59,717 nucleotides of DNA from Terriglobia bacterium (GTDB lineage: Bacteria > Acidobacteriota > Terriglobia > Bryobacterales > Bryobacteraceae). The stretch is from assembly GCA_003175985.1 (NCBI GenBank), contig PSRJ01000206.1, positions 1 through 59,717 on the forward strand, read 5' to 3'. Below, one piece after another: positions 7,533-17,704 of this stretch (positions are counted from its first letter, which is position 1; every line of letters starts with the position of its first letter). Under the pieces are notes generated by a model. It was not told the DNA's origin and searched no databases. It saw only the letters and a list, made by a program, of their open reading frames with translations. A program made the translations under genes and the position numbers.

Positions 7533-10055
7533 ATGAGTAATCCCGATTACACAATGCAGCCCTCGGACATCCGGGGTTCCGAAGCTCTGGGACAACTGGC
7601 CTTGGATCTGCGGTGGTCATGGAATCACTCGGCGGACCGGCTGTGGCAACGTCTCGATCCGGAACTCTGGGAACTCACTCACAATCCCTGGCTGATTCTG
7701 CAAACCGTGTCGCAGGCGAAGCTGCAGGAGGCGGTCAGCGATTCCACAGTGCAGCAATTATTGGAAGACCTGCTACGCCATCAGAGAGAGGCGATCACAT
7801 CGCCTGCATGGTTCCAACTGGAGCATCCCGAAGCCAAACTCAGCGCCGTGGCGTACTTCAGCATGGAGTTCATGCTGAGCGAGGCACTGCCGATCTATTC
7901 GGGCGGTTTGGGGCATGTGGCCGGCGACCAGTTAAAGGCCGCCAGCGACTTGGGGGTGCCCGTGATCGGCGTGGGATTGCTGTATCAGCAGGGTTATTTC
8001 CGGCAGGAGATCGATCCGGAGGGCCGTCAACGGGCGCTTTATCCCTTTAACGATCCGGGCCAACTGCCGATTACACCTGTCCGGGAAGCCAATGGGGAAT
8101 GGCTCCGTATTCGAATGGAACTGCCGGGATTTCGCATGTGGGTTCGCGCCTGGCAGGCCCGCGTGGGACGAACTAAGTTGTATCTGCTCGATACGAACGA
8201 TCCCGCCAATTTACCGGCGCATCGCGGCATCACGAGCGAGCTTTACGGGGGCGGTCCCGATTTGCGGCTGAAGCAGGAGCTCGTGTTGGGGATCGGCGGA
8301 TGGCGGCTGCTGCGGGCTTTGGAGTTGGAACCCGACGTGTGCCACCTCAACGAGGGCCACGCCGCTTTCGCTATTCTCGAACGCGCGCGCGCCTGGATGG
8401 CCGATCACAAGCAGCCGTTCGAGGTCGCCCTGGCTGCCACGCGAGCGGGGAACCTCTTTACGACGCACACGCCGGTAGAGGCCGGATTCGACCGGTTCGC
8501 TCCCGACCTGATGGAGAACTACCTGCAGGGCTACGCGGAGCAAGGCCTCGGAATGCCGTTGCAAACTCTCTTGGGTCTCGGACGCCAGAATCCCGGCGAC
8601 CGCTCCGAACCATTCAACATGGCATTTCTCGCCGTCCGTGGCAGCGGGCGAATTAATGGAGTCAGCCGGCTCCATGGCGAGGTGAGCCGCGGAATTTTCC
8701 AGCCGCTCTTCCCCCGCTGGCCGCGGCAAGAAGTTCCGATTACTCACGTCACCAACGGAGTCCACATGCCGAGCTGGGATTCCGCTGAAGCGGATGATAT
8801 CTGGACGGCAGCCTGCGGAAAAGACCGATGGATGGGCAGTCACGGCAGCCTGGAAGGAGACTTGCGTAAGGTCAGCGACGCCGAATTGTGGCAGCTTCGG
8901 GCACAAGCGCGCCGGACGCTTGTGGAATACACCAGAGGACGGGTAGCCCTCCAGTTGGCCAGCGAGGGCGCACCGGCGGAGGAGATTGCAGCCGCCGCGC
9001 GGATTTTCGATCCGAATACTTTGACACTGGGATTTGCGCGGCGCTTCGCGCCTTACAAACGGCCGACGCTGCTGCTGCATGACAGCGAACGGTTATTGCG
9101 AATTCTGACCAATCCGCGTCAGCCGGTGCAACTCGTCGTCGCCGGGAAAGCCCACCCGCAGGATTCTTTGGGACAGGCGATGATCCAGCAGTGGTTCCAG
9201 TTTCTGCGGCGTCCGGAGGCGCGTTCGCACGTCGTATTCCTGGCCGACTACGACATGCAACTTACAGAGCGGCTGGTGCAGGGGGTAGATTTGTGGCTCA
9301 ACACGCCACGCCAGCCGTGGGAGGCTTGCGGCACCAGCGGTATGAAGGTACTCGTCAATGGCGGGCTGAATTTCTCCGAACTGGACGGCTGGTGGGCCGA
9401 GGCCTACTCACCGGAAGTTGGCTGGGCCCTGGGCGACGGGCACGAGCACGGAGACGACGCCGCGTGGGACGCCGCCGAAGCCGACAGGCTCTATTCGTTA
9501 CTGGAACAAGAGATCGTGCCGCAGTTCTACGCCTGTGACGAGCGGGGTATTCCGGCGCGCTGGGTGGGCCGCATTCGGGAAAGCATGGCAAGGCTCGCGC
9601 CTGCCTTCTCTACCAACCGGACCGTCGTGCAGTACGCCGAGGAGCATTACCTGCCGGCCGCGGCTGCGTTTCGGGAAAGGTCGTCCCAGGGCGGTAAAGC
9701 GGCTGTGGACTTGCTCGCGTGGACGCGAGAGCTGGACCGGCACTGGTCCGCCATCCGGTTCGGTTCGCTTCGTGTAGAGAGACAAAACGATCAGTTCGTT
9801 TTCACCGTTCCGGTGTACCTCGACGAGTTGAATCCGGACTCAGTTCGGGTTGAGCTCTATGCGGATCGAGCGGACGCGCCCTTCCGGCAGCCGATGGAGC
9901 GGGGCGACTTGCTGGTTGGGTCGACTCGGGGATATCTGTATTCGGCGCGCGTGCCGGCGAGCCGGCCTGCGGACGAGTACACGCCCCGAATCATTCCGTA
10001 TAAAGCGGAAGCAGTTGTGCCGCTCGAGGCCCACCAGATTTTGTGGCAGCGCTAG
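7533..10055 (+). CDS. glgP: Alpha-glucan (glycogen/maltodextrin) phosphorylase
   Basis: Cytoplasmic enzyme of 840 residues that releases glucose-1-phosphate from alpha-1,4-glucans with pyridoxal phosphate as cofactor. The N-terminus has the extra domain (DUF3417-like, LALDLRWSWNH) found in the short bacterial phosphorylase type. Substrate and core motifs include YFSMEFMLSEALPIYSGGLG and HLNEGHAAF; the cofactor lysine lies near residue 605 in CGTSGMKVLVNGG. The start ATG follows a GGCGAG ribosome site. It stands alone between the toxin-antitoxin scar and a sigma factor gene. It probably serves glycogen or maltodextrin turnover; no glg synthesis genes are in the window. Confidence 0.93.
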   Translation: MSNPDYTMQPSDIRGSEALGQLALDLRWSWNHSADRLWQRLDPELWELTHNPWLILQTVSQAKLQEAVSDSTVQQLLEDLLRHQREAITSPAWFQLEHPEAKLSAVAYFSMEFMLSEALPIYSGGLGHVAGDQLKAASDLGVPVIGVGLLYQQGYFRQEIDPEGRQRALYPFNDPGQLPITPVREANGEWLRIRMELPGFRMWVRAWQARVGRTKLYLLDTNDPANLPAHRGITSELYGGGPDLRLKQELVLGIGGWRLLRALELEPDVCHLNEGHAAFAILERARAWMADHKQPFEVALAATRAGNLFTTHTPVEAGFDRFAPDLMENYLQGYAEQGLGMPLQTLLGLGRQNPGDRSEPFNMAFLAVRGSGRINGVSRLHGEVSRGIFQPLFPRWPRQEVPITHVTNGVHMPSWDSAEADDIWTAACGKDRWMGSHGSLEGDLRKVSDAELWQLRAQARRTLVEYTRGRVALQLASEGAPAEEIAAAARIFDPNTLTLGFARRFAPYKRPTLLLHDSERLLRILTNPRQPVQLVVAGKAHPQDSLGQAMIQQWFQFLRRPEARSHVVFLADYDMQLTERLVQGVDLWLNTPRQPWEACGTSGMKVLVNGGLNFSELDGWWAEAYSPEVGWALGDGHEHGDDAAWDAAEADRLYSLLEQEIVPQFYACDERGIPARWVGRIRESMARLAPAFSTNRTVVQYAEEHYLPAAAAFRERSSQGGKAAVDLLAWTRELDRHWSAIRFGSLRVERQNDQFVFTVPVYLDELNPDSVRVELYADRADAPFRQPMERGDLLVGSTRGYLYSARVPASRPADEYTPRIIPYKAEAVVPLEAHQILWQR

Positions 10056-10385
10056 GTCGAGGCTCGGAACAGGGGAGAACACGCATGCCCGCAACTTCAC
10101 GGAATCGACCCCGGGCATACCGGCGCCGGCGCGGCAAATTCCCCGTCCACAGCGCCCTTCAGCGTGTACCACCCCGCGACATAGTACTTCCTCCCTTTTC
10201 GAGTAGTCTTTCGGCGGCACGGCAACCTGCTGCCTCAGCACCGAGGTGGTAAACTGAATTCCGCCCTGGTTGCCTGTTGTCGTCATTTTCAAGTGCGGAA
10301 AACGCGGTCGAAAACTGTAATCGCGTAGAAAAAAGAAAGCGGAGTGACGGGTAGCCTGGGACAAACACCTCTGGACGGCCACCCG
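10056..10385. other. 330-bp intergenic stretch with a possible decayed minus-strand frame
   Basis: No intact gene is seen. On the minus strand about 10135-10290, two overlapping frames read like one broken coding sequence: FTTSVLRQQVAVPPKDYSKR, then after a one-base shift YYVAGWYTLKGAVDGEF. I do not recognise the family. The promoter for the following sigma factor must lie in this stretch; a TGTAAT at 10314-10319 is the best -10 candidate. No terminator hairpin with a T-run is visible after the phosphorylase gene. Confidence 0.3.
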
Positions 10386-10967
10386 ATGGAACCGAAGGCT
10401 CAGCAGCTAAACGAACTGCTCGAGTCCTGGAGTCACGGCGACCAGGGCGCCATCGATAAGCTGGTCCCCCTTGTTTACAACGATCTCCACCGGCTGGCGC
10501 ACCGCTTCATGGCCGGCGAGAGGCCGGGCCACACGCTGCAGACGACGGCGCTGGTGAACGAGGCGTACCTGCGCTTAGTCGATTCCGCGCGCCTCAACCC
10601 GGAGAGCCGGGTGCATTTTTTCGCGGTATGCTCGCGCGTGATGCGCCAGATTCTGGTGGATTGGGCGCGTTCCCGCCAGGCGGTGAAACGCGGGAGGGCC
10701 ATGCGGTCACTGGAATTGGAAGAGGCGCTCGCGGTAACCGGCCAGCCTGGCGCCGATCTCGTGGCTCTCGATGATGCCCTCAACGCTTTGGCACTGGTAG
10801 ACCCGCGCAAGAGCCAGGTTGTGGAGCTGCGTTTTTTCGGCGGGCTAAACGTAAAGGAAACCGCGGAGGTACTGAGCGTCTCGGAAGAGACCGTACACCG
10901 GGACTGGAAGCTGGCGAAGAGCTGGCTGCGGCGCGAGTTGGGCAAGGAGCAGCAGCATGGAGAGTGA
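10386..10967 (+). CDS. ECF sigma factor (TIGR02999-like, Acidobacteria expanded family)
   Basis: RNA polymerase sigma factor of 193 residues. Region 2 lies in the first half (PLVYNDLHRLAHRFM, LQTTALVNEAYLRLVD) and region 4 at the C-terminus (VVELRFFGGLNVKETAEVLS, TVHRDWKLAKSWLRREL). I chose the ATG at 10386 because family members begin with a short segment before the first helix (MEPKAQQLNELLESW); a GTG at 10344 would add 14 residues. Its end overlaps the start of the Ser/Thr kinase gene by 11 nt, the standard arrangement for this family, so the kinase probably controls it or shares its regulon. Confidence 0.9.
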   Translation: MEPKAQQLNELLESWSHGDQGAIDKLVPLVYNDLHRLAHRFMAGERPGHTLQTTALVNEAYLRLVDSARLNPESRVHFFAVCSRVMRQILVDWARSRQAVKRGRAMRSLELEEALAVTGQPGADLVALDDALNALALVDPRKSQVVELRFFGGLNVKETAEVLSVSEETVHRDWKLAKSWLRRELGKEQQHGE

Positions 10968-13446
10968 GCGCTGGCAGAAGATCGACCGCTTCTATCACCT
11001 GGCGCTCCAGCAGGAACCTGCCCAGCGGGCGGACTTCCTGGAACAGGTCTGCGGCGGGGACGAGTCGCTGCGGCAAGAAGTCGAGTCCCTTCTGGCACAG
11101 GCGTCGGGAACAGGGGGGTTTCTGGAAAAGCCTGCCATAGAGGTTGCGGCGCAAGCTCTCGCGTGTGGGGACGCAGCCCCGCCGCCGCTGCCTGCTTCTA
11201 TCGGCCGCTACCGGATCCTTCGTTTGCTCGGCGAAGGCGGCATGGGCGCCGTGTATGAAGCGGAGCAGGAAGAACCGCGCCGTGTCGTAGCGCTCAAAGT
11301 GATCCGGGCCGGGTTGGCTACGCCCGAACGTCTGCGACGCTTCAAACATGAATCCCAGGCACTCGGCCGGTTGCAGCACCCTGGCATCGCTCAGGTCTAC
11401 GAGGCGAGCACCGCCGAAACGCCGCTGGGGCCCCAGCCGTATTTCGCCATGGAACTGATCCGCGGCCTCCCCTTAGACCGATACGCGAAAGCGCAGGGGC
11501 TAAGCACGCGGCACAAGCTGCTGCTGATGGTGAAAATCTGCGAAGCTGTCGACCACGCTCACCTGCGCGGCTTGATCCATCGCGATCTGAAGCCGGACAA
11601 CATCCTGGTGGACAGCGGCGGCCAACCGAAAATCCTCGACTTCGGGGTGGCGCGGGTGACTGAGAGAGAGGCGCAGGCAACCGGTCAGACTGATGTGGGG
11701 CAACTGGTAGGCACCTTGCCCTATATGAGTCCAGAGCAAGTACTGGGCGATCCGCTCGAAATCGACACGCGCAGCGACGTCTACTCGCTGGGGGTGATTC
11801 TCTACGAACTCCTCTCCGGCCGGCTGCCCTTCGATGTGCGCCACCGGCCACTGCCGGAAGCCGTGCGCACCATTCGCGAAGAAGATCCCACGTCACTGAG
11901 TTCCGTCAGCCGAAGTTATCGCGGCGATATCGAAACCATTGTGGGAAAGGCCCTGGAAAAAGATAAGTCGCGGAGGTATTCCTCAGCGGCGCATCTGGCG
12001 GCCGACATTCAGCGCTACTTAAATGACGAGCCGCTGGCAGCCCGCCGGCCCAGCGCCAGCTATCAACTCGCCAAGTTTGCGCGGCGGCACCGGGCGCTGG
12101 TGGCGGGCGCAGCAGCCGTGTTTGTGGTGCTGGTAGCCGGCATTGTGGCGAGCACGTGGGAAGCGATCCGTGCCAACCGGGCATCGCAGACTGCTGTGGC
12201 CGAGCGGGACCGGGCTGCGGCCGCGGAGCGCACGGCGAAGGCAGCCGAGGGCAAAGCCGTAGAGGAGCGCAATCGAGCGGTTTTAGAGAAACAACGGGCA
12301 GATGAGGAATCGGCCGCCGCCAAGGCCATCAGCGATTTCCTCCAGAACGATTTGTTGAGGCAAGCCAGCCTGGTGGAACAGGGCCCCAATACCAGGCCCG
12401 ATCCGGATCTCAAAGTGCGCACAGCTTTGGACCGTGCCGCGGCCCGCATTTCCGGCAAGTTCGACGGGAAACCCTTGGTCGAGGCTGCGATTCGGACGGC
12501 AATCGGCACTACGTATATGAACCTCGAACTCCGGCCCGAAGCGCGCATCCAAATGGAGCGAGTGCTCGAGCTGCGCCGCCAGGCCTTAGGCGGAGATCAT
12601 CCGGATACCGCGACCAGCATGAATAACCTGGCCATCATGGATCTCGAGGACGGCAGAGTCTCCGAAGCCGAAGCTCTGCTGGCGAAGGCTCTGGAGGTCC
12701 GGCAGCGCGCGCTGGGTGAAGAGAACCCCGTTACTCTGGTGACGTTGAGCAACCTGGGGTCGCTCTATCGCGCCCAGGGCAAGTACGAACAAGCCGAGAA
12801 GGCCTACTTAAGAGCAGTCGCTGCCAGGCGCCGCGTGCTGGGTGAAAATCATCGCGACACTGCGATGAGCATGCACAATCTGTCTCTGCTGTACCTGATC
12901 GAAGGTAAGTACGGGGAAGGGGAGCGCATAGAAACCCGCGTCTTCGAGATTTGGCGTTCTGTTCTGGGCGCCGAGAATCCCGTTACCTTGCGCGCTGCGA
13001 GCACGCTGGCGGAGTTGTACGATGCGCAGGCCAAATACAGCGAGGCCGAAGCTCTGTGGAACACGGTTTTGGAGCTCCGCCGCCGCCTGCTGGGCGCCCG
13101 GCATCCCGACACCACCGATGTGATGGCTTCGCTGGCGGACGTTCAACTGCAAGAGCAGAAATACACCCTTGCCGAGCCGCTGGCCCGCGAAGCCCTTAGC
13201 AACTGGGAACAGAGCAAGCCGGAATCCTGGAAGCGATATTACGGCCAGACACTGTTGGGCGCCAGCCTGGCGGGTCAGAAACACTTTGAGGAAGCCGAGG
13301 CGCTGCTGGTTTCCGGCCGCGAGGGGATGCTCGAGCGAGAAGGCGACATTCCTCGCGAGAACCGGCGAGTCCTTACAAATGCCAAAGAGTGGCTCTCCCG
13401 GCTCTATGAAAGCCGGGGAAGTAATGCCTTAGGCGCACGCTACTGA
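10957..13446 (+). CDS. Membrane Ser/Thr protein kinase with C-terminal TPR domain
   Basis: About 829 residues. The cytoplasmic kinase domain spans roughly residues 83-355: glycine-rich loop ([12 protein letters not shown]), ATP-anchoring Lys near residue 114 (VALKV), catalytic loop HRDLKPDN near 208 and DFG (DFGVARV). A single membrane helix follows ([20 protein letters not shown]), then an Ala/Glu/Arg-rich coiled coil and a set of tetratricopeptide repeats ([17 protein letters not shown] type, kinesin-light-chain-like) up to the end. The last 7 bp overlap the convergent rpoD gene. Coupled translation with the ECF sigma gene suggests a joint signalling unit: TPRs would sense partners outside the membrane, the kinase would signal inside. 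Confidence 0.93.
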   Translation: MESERWQKIDRFYHLALQQEPAQRADFLEQVCGGDESLRQEVESLLAQASGTGGFLEKPAIEVAAQALACGDAAPPPLPASIGRYRILRLLGEGGMGAVYEAEQEEPRRVVALKVIRAGLATPERLRRFKHESQALGRLQHPGIAQVYEASTAETPLGPQPYFAMELIRGLPLDRYAKAQGLSTRHKLLLMVKICEAVDHAHLRGLIHRDLKPDNILVDSGGQPKILDFGVARVTEREAQATGQTDVGQLVGTLPYMSPEQVLGDPLEIDTRSDVYSLGVILYELLSGRLPFDVRHRPLPEAVRTIREEDPTSLSSVSRSYRGDIETIVGKALEKDKSRRYSSAAHLAADIQRYLNDEPLAARRPSASYQLAKFARRHRALVAGAAAVFVVLVAGIVASTWEAIRANRASQTAVAERDRAAAAERTAKAAEGKAVEERNRAVLEKQRADEESAAAKAISDFLQNDLLRQASLVEQGPNTRPDPDLKVRTALDRAAARISGKFDGKPLVEAAIRTAIGTTYMNLELRPEARIQMERVLELRRQALGGDHPDTATSMNNLAIMDLEDGRVSEAEALLAKALEVRQRALGEENPVTLVTLSNLGSLYRAQGKYEQAEKAYLRAVAARRRVLGENHRDTAMSMHNLSLLYLIEGKYGEGERIETRVFEIWRSVLGAENPVTLRAASTLAELYDAQAKYSEAEALWNTVLELRRRLLGARHPDTTDVMASLADVQLQEQKYTLAEPLAREALSNWEQSKPESWKRYYGQTLLGASLAGQKHFEEAEALLVSGREGMLEREGDIPRENRRVLTNAKEWLSRLYESRGSNALGARY

Positions 13447-14930
13447 ATCGTCATCAGCGGCTGCAGCCGCTTGGCGTGGTCGGAGCTGCGGAGTCTCTGC
13501 AGCGCTTTCACTTCGATCTGGCGGATCCGCTCGCGAGTGAGGCCAAAACCCTGGGCGATTTCTTCGAGCGTGTGTTCCCGATCGTAGCCGATGCCGAAGC
13601 GCATCCGGATGACCCTCTCCTCGCTGGGCGTGAGCATGCGGAGGACGACCGCGGTTTCGTCGCGCACGTCGTGGGCAATCAGCGGATCGAGAATGGAATT
13701 CGCGGCGCGACCTTCGAGCAGGTCGCCTAAAACGGATTCCCCATCCTTCCCGACGGGAAGATCGAGAGATACCGGGTCGCGGGAAATCGCGCGGAGCTGC
13801 TCCACTTTTTCGGTCGTGGTGGCCATGCGGCCCGCAATTTCCTCGTTCTTCGGGAGCCGTCCTAATTCCTTTTCCAGTTGCCTTGAAATATGCAGGAACT
13901 TGGTCAGACTCTCGTTCATGTGGACCGGGATGCGGATGGTCCGGGATTGATCGGCGATCGCACGTGTTACGGCCTGCCGAATCCACCAGGTGGCGTATGT
14001 GGAGAACTTGTAGCCGAGATGATAGTCGAACTTGTCGGCGGCGCGCATCAGGCCGATATTGCCCTCCTGAATGAGGTCGAGCAGGTGAAGACCGCGGTTG
14101 ACGTATTTCTTGGCGACCGAAACCACAAGGCGAAGGTTCGCCTCCACAAGGGCGCCCTTGGCGGCCTTAGCTTCGCCCTCGCCCCACCGGGCGGCATTCA
14201 CCCAGTGACGCATCGTGGAGGCGCGGGCGCCGGCGAGCGTTTCACGCTCGCGAATCTCGCGCTTGATTTGCGCGATTAAGGCCGGCGTAGCTCGCCGCAG
14301 CTTCAGCCCTTGTTCCAGCTCGCCGATCTCCTCCACAGCCTTCTCCACAGTTGCCTGGAGCTTCTTCCATTGAGCCGGATAAAACGATATTCCGCGAATC
14401 TCCCGGGAACACTTGACGTACAACCGCGGTACCTGCCGCGAGAGCTTCGCCCGGCGGTTCACGTGATTTTTGGGAAGCGACGCGATTTTCGCCTCCAATT
14501 GCCGCAACTCGCCGGACAGCCGCTCCAAATTGGCCATATGGCGGGTGACTTTCGTGCGCACTGCTTCGCGCTCTTCTTCGTCCTGGACGCCCAACTCGAC
14601 GATTTCCTCCACACGAAGCTTATCGTGACGGAGGTCGTCGTACCAGGCGAGCACAGTTTTCCACACCAGTGGCGAGCGAGAAATCGCCTTGCGCATCAAT
14701 AGTTTACCGTGCTCGATCCGGCGGGCCAGTTCGATCTCGCCCTGCCTGCTGAGCAGCCGCACCGAACCCATCTCCCGCAGATACACTCGTACGGGGTCGT
14801 CGGTGAAAACAGGTTCTTCCGCAACGCTCTCGTGTTCCTGGAAGTCGGTCTCAAGGGATTCCACGGTTTCCTCGGCCACTCCCAGCGCTGTTGCGGAACT
14901 CGTTACTGTAAATTCGTCGAATTGTTCCAT
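13440..14930 (-). CDS. rpoD: RNA polymerase primary-type sigma factor (RpoD)
   Basis: Sigma-70 of 496 residues. Region 1.2 ([20 protein letters not shown], about residues 44-75), a non-conserved insert, region 2 with the -10 recognition helix ([20 protein letters not shown]), region 3 and region 4 with the -35 helix ([19 protein letters not shown]) are all present. The acidic region 1.1 seems short or absent (only about 40 residues before 1.2), so a secondary housekeeping-like sigma cannot be excluded, yet the motifs are of group 1 quality. It is convergent with the kinase gene, overlapping by 7 bp. It is the factor expected to read the TANNNT promoters noted elsewhere in the window. Confidence 0.88.
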   Translation of the reverse strand: MEQFDEFTVTSSATALGVAEETVESLETDFQEHESVAEEPVFTDDPVRVYLREMGSVRLLSRQGEIELARRIEHGKLLMRKAISRSPLVWKTVLAWYDDLRHDKLRVEEIVELGVQDEEEREAVRTKVTRHMANLERLSGELRQLEAKIASLPKNHVNRRAKLSRQVPRLYVKCSREIRGISFYPAQWKKLQATVEKAVEEIGELEQGLKLRRATPALIAQIKREIRERETLAGARASTMRHWVNAARWGEGEAKAAKGALVEANLRLVVSVAKKYVNRGLHLLDLIQEGNIGLMRAADKFDYHLGYKFSTYATWWIRQAVTRAIADQSRTIRIPVHMNESLTKFLHISRQLEKELGRLPKNEEIAGRMATTTEKVEQLRAISRDPVSLDLPVGKDGESVLGDLLEGRAANSILDPLIAHDVRDETAVVLRMLTPSEERVIRMRFGIGYDREHTLEEIAQGFGLTRERIRQIEVKALQRLRSSDHAKRLQPLMTIQ

Positions 14931-15098
14931 CTGAGCTCTCGGCTCTCACCCAGTCGCCGACGCCGCACATTTTCAAACACTTGCGCGTTTTCTAAATTGA
15001 TTTTCCGGCACCGGCCGGCGGCTGGAGAGAATTCCCTGACAATTGGATGCAGCACGCGCGGGGCAGGTTGCACCCAAGTAGGATTTGCGTTGGCTAGC

Positions 15099-16349
15099 TC
15101 ACTTTACGGGCAGAAACCTCTGAACGCGTTCGCCGGCGAACACCTCCCCGGTGTAGACGACGCCCTTGGAATCGACCGCGATCATATGCAGGCCGAAGAA
15201 CTGGCCGCCGTTTTCGCCCATCGTGCCCATCTGCCCCAGCACCTTGCCATCCTCGCGGTTGAGGAACCAGATGTGGTTGTTGGTGAGATCGGAAATATAC
15301 AGGAGCCGCTGCTGCTTGTCGGGCGAGAACATGACGCCGCCGGTGGACCCGCCCACGCCCGTCGTGGGCGCCAGAATGAACTCCTTTTTGAACTGCCCTT
15401 GCTTGGTGGTGACCTGAATTCGGTTGGCATTCCGGTCGGCGGCATAGACCAGGCCGTCATTGGATATGTTCAGCGTGAGATGGCCGCGGAACTCTTTCGG
15501 CATCGGTCCGCCGGGCGTATAGGCGCGATCGGCGTCATTGGTGGTGATTTCCGGCAGTGCATGGCCATAAGCTCCCCAGCCGCGCTTGAACTGCAACGTA
15601 TCTAGGTCGAAAACCATCACGCGTCCGCCCAGGTAATTGTCGGCGGCATAGAGTTCGCGGGCCGGCTCATCGAGCCGGATCTCTTCGATTCCGCCCACGA
15701 TCATCGGGGTAGTGGGCGGATACTTGGCTCGGAAAGCGGCGATGGCTTTCTCCCGCGCCGCTTGAGCCGCGGGATCCGGCCGGCCGCGCCCTGGTGTGAT
15801 GAATCCGGCAACGGGTCCGGCACTGCCGCGCCCTGGAGTATGGGCCGTCGCGGGCGCGCCATCGCCTCCGCCGCCGCCCGGCTGCCTCTCCGGAGTACGG
15901 GGCACTTCGCCAACTACCTTGCCGGTCTTCGGATCATATTTGCGAACGGTATCCTGTCCGATGTAGACGAAGCCTTTGCTGTCCACCGCCATACCGTGGC
16001 CCTGGGGCGCATCGAAGGAACCGATGACAGTGCCGTTCTTATCGATGTGGATCATCGCAGGAGGCCGGACACAACAATCGGCCAGCGGCGGAGTCAGCTC
16101 CGCCTCGAGCTCGATGTCCGTCAGATCATTCGGGCGATTCAGGACCCAAACGTTGTCATCCTTATCGACGGCGAGCCCCGTGACGCCTCCCATCTTCCAC
16201 TTGTTGGGCAGCGGTTTGGGCCAATCGGAATCGAATTTGAACCGGGGCGCAGCCGGTTCCTGCGCCGCGGGTAGTATCCATAAAGCCAACAGGCCAAGCC
16301 CCGCCACTACGCCCGCGGCGCGGCTCCGTATGCGGTGTTGCTGGTTCAT
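15099..16349 (-). CDS. Secreted NHL-repeat / six-bladed beta-propeller protein
   Basis: About 416 residues. A signal peptide (AGVVAGLGLLALWILPAAQ) is followed by repeats typical of NHL propellers, for example VTGLAVDKDDNVWVLNRP, GHGMAVDSKGFVYIGQDTVR and LGQMGTMGENGGQFFGLHM. A low-complexity, Gly/Pro-rich insert (GGGGGDGAPA and following) sits between blades. The start has an AGGAGGG ribosome site. Such exported propellers are numerous in Solibacter-like genomes; the role is unknown, perhaps binding of peptides or sugars or a lyase-like activity. It is divergent from a secreted VOC protein. Confidence 0.85.
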   Translation of the reverse strand: MNQQHRIRSRAAGVVAGLGLLALWILPAAQEPAAPRFKFDSDWPKPLPNKWKMGGVTGLAVDKDDNVWVLNRPNDLTDIELEAELTPPLADCCVRPPAMIHIDKNGTVIGSFDAPQGHGMAVDSKGFVYIGQDTVRKYDPKTGKVVGEVPRTPERQPGGGGGDGAPATAHTPGRGSAGPVAGFITPGRGRPDPAAQAAREKAIAAFRAKYPPTTPMIVGGIEEIRLDEPARELYAADNYLGGRVMVFDLDTLQFKRGWGAYGHALPEITTNDADRAYTPGGPMPKEFRGHLTLNISNDGLVYAADRNANRIQVTTKQGQFKKEFILAPTTGVGGSTGGVMFSPDKQQRLLYISDLTNNHIWFLNREDGKVLGQMGTMGENGGQFFGLHMIAVDSKGVVYTGEVFAGERVQRFLPVK

Positions 16350-16380
16350 AAAGCCCTCCTATGATGGTCGATCGTTCCAA

Positions 16381-16410
16381 ATTATATGCCAGTGCGGCGA
16401 GGTATATACT
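16381..16410. promoter_or_regulatory. Divergent -10 boxes for the NHL and VOC genes
   Basis: On the minus strand TATAAT (16381-16386) lies 31 nt from the NHL start. On the plus strand TATACT (16405-16410) lies 48 nt from the VOC start. Both genes also have good ribosome sites. No clear -35 hexamers are seen. Confidence 0.4.
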
Positions 16411-16458
16411 TGTATGCCAACCGGGGGAACCCCGGCGCCTGCACAGGAGGATAAGCCA

Positions 16459-16935
16459 ATGGAAAATATCATCGCCAAGTTGGTGCATGAATTTGAAGAG
16501 GGGAAGCTGACCCGTCGGCAGCTGATCCAGAGCTTAACAGTTGCGGCGACCGCAGCCGCTGCCGCGCCCGCCACGGCGGCGGAAGGCAGGGTGCTCACCG
16601 CCACCAACATCAATCACGTGTCCTACCAGGTGACCGACTACACCAAGTCCCGCGACTTCTATGCCGGCCTGTTCGGCATGAAGGTCTCCGAGGATGACGG
16701 GAAGCAATGCCGGCTTACGTTTGGAAACAACATTCTGATCGTACGGAACCGGCAGCCCGCGCCGAAAGTCGATCACATCGCGCTCACGCTGGCCAATTGG
16801 GATCAAGAGAAAGAGGCGATGGAGGCCGAGCTGAAACGCCGCGGATTGAAGATCGTTCAGGGCGATACAAAGACCAGCCTGCACATCAAGGACCCGGACG
16901 GCTTTGAAGTGCAAATGGGCGGACTGCGCCAGTAA
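16459..16935 (+). CDS. Exported VOC (glyoxalase/bleomycin resistance) family protein
   Basis: A protein of 158 residues whose ATG follows a perfect AGGAGG. The first 40 residues look like a twin-arginine export signal (KLTRRQLIQSLTVAATAAAA). The rest is a single vicinal-oxygen-chelate domain: NHVSYQVTDYTKSRDFYAGL, a central KVDHIALTLANW and the C-terminal LHIKDPDGFEVQMGG. VOC proteins bind a divalent metal and act as lyases, dioxygenases or binding proteins; the reaction here is not readable. An exported VOC domain is unusual but recurs in this phylum. The following gene lies 37 nt downstream and may be co-transcribed. Confidence 0.85.
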   Translation: MENIIAKLVHEFEEGKLTRRQLIQSLTVAATAAAAAPATAAEGRVLTATNINHVSYQVTDYTKSRDFYAGLFGMKVSEDDGKQCRLTFGNNILIVRNRQPAPKVDHIALTLANWDQEKEAMEAELKRRGLKIVQGDTKTSLHIKDPDGFEVQMGGLRQ

Positions 16936-16972
16936 CGTGCGCCACGCGACCGTTTGCGCGAAAATATTCAAT

Positions 16973-17704
16973 ATGCAGACGAGTCGGCAAGTCAGAATCG
17001 TGGCTGGAATGTGTCTGGCCACGGCGGCGCTTCTGGCGCAGAGCGGCCCTCGCGCCGCGGCCAAACCCGAAGCGCCAGCGGGACCCGCGCCGCGCACGGC
17101 GGATGGGAAGGCGTCATTGAGCGGTGTTTGGGATATTCCCTATGTTCCGGATATGTCCCGCGGGGCCGGCGCGCTGCCTTTCACGGCGTGGGGCGAGGAG
17201 AACTGGAAGGGCTACGATCCGGCGAAATACGACTACACGGCGCACTGCCTGCCCATGGGCTGGACGCGCCAAATGAATACGCCGATGCCGCTCGAAATCA
17301 TGCAGGAGCCGAACCGGGTTGCGATCCTGTTCGAGGCCTGGCAGACCTTTAAGGTGATCCCCACCGACGGACGCGATCATCCGAAGGACGTGAATCCCAC
17401 CTGGATGGGAAATTCCGTGGGCCATTGGGAAGGCGACACCCTGGTGGTCGACACGATCGGGTTCAACGATCGCACGCGGCTCGATACGGTCGGCCACCCG
17501 CATAGCGATCAACTGCACACGATCGAGCGCCTGACCCGCACCGATGCCATGCACATCACCTACGAAGTCACGGTAGACGATCCGAAAACCTTCACGAAGC
17601 CGTGGTCGAACAAACGCACGTTCACTCTGAAGCCGGATTGGGAGCTGATGGAGTATTCGTGCGAAGAGAATAACAAGGACGTCGGGGAAGGCCACGTCAA
17701 GTAG
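16973..17704 (+). CDS. Secreted protein of unknown function (DGK-LSGVWD type)
   Basis: About 243 residues from the ATG at 16973. A signal peptide (IVAGMCLATAALLAQ) is followed by a Pro/Ala-rich linker and the segment RTADGKASLSGVWDIPYVPD, which opens a family of secreted proteins common in Bryobacterales. Later it has GHWEGDTLVVDTIGFNDRT and an acidic C-terminus. The upstream frame is open but lacks a signal peptide, so the shorter start is preferred; no strong ribosome site is seen. The 3' end overlaps the convergent TfoX-like gene by 8 bp. Function unknown. Confidence 0.75.
   Translation: MQTSRQVRIVAGMCLATAALLAQSGPRAAAKPEAPAGPAPRTADGKASLSGVWDIPYVPDMSRGAGALPFTAWGEENWKGYDPAKYDYTAHCLPMGWTRQMNTPMPLEIMQEPNRVAILFEAWQTFKVIPTDGRDHPKDVNPTWMGNSVGHWEGDTLVVDTIGFNDRTRLDTVGHPHSDQLHTIERLTRTDAMHITYEVTVDDPKTFTKPWSNKRTFTLKPDWELMEYSCEENNKDVGEGHVK

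Noticed and set aside
8211..9080. 289-codon open frame antisense to the phosphorylase gene.
   Set aside because: Shadow frame caused by high GC; the sense strand has a complete enzyme with catalytic motifs.
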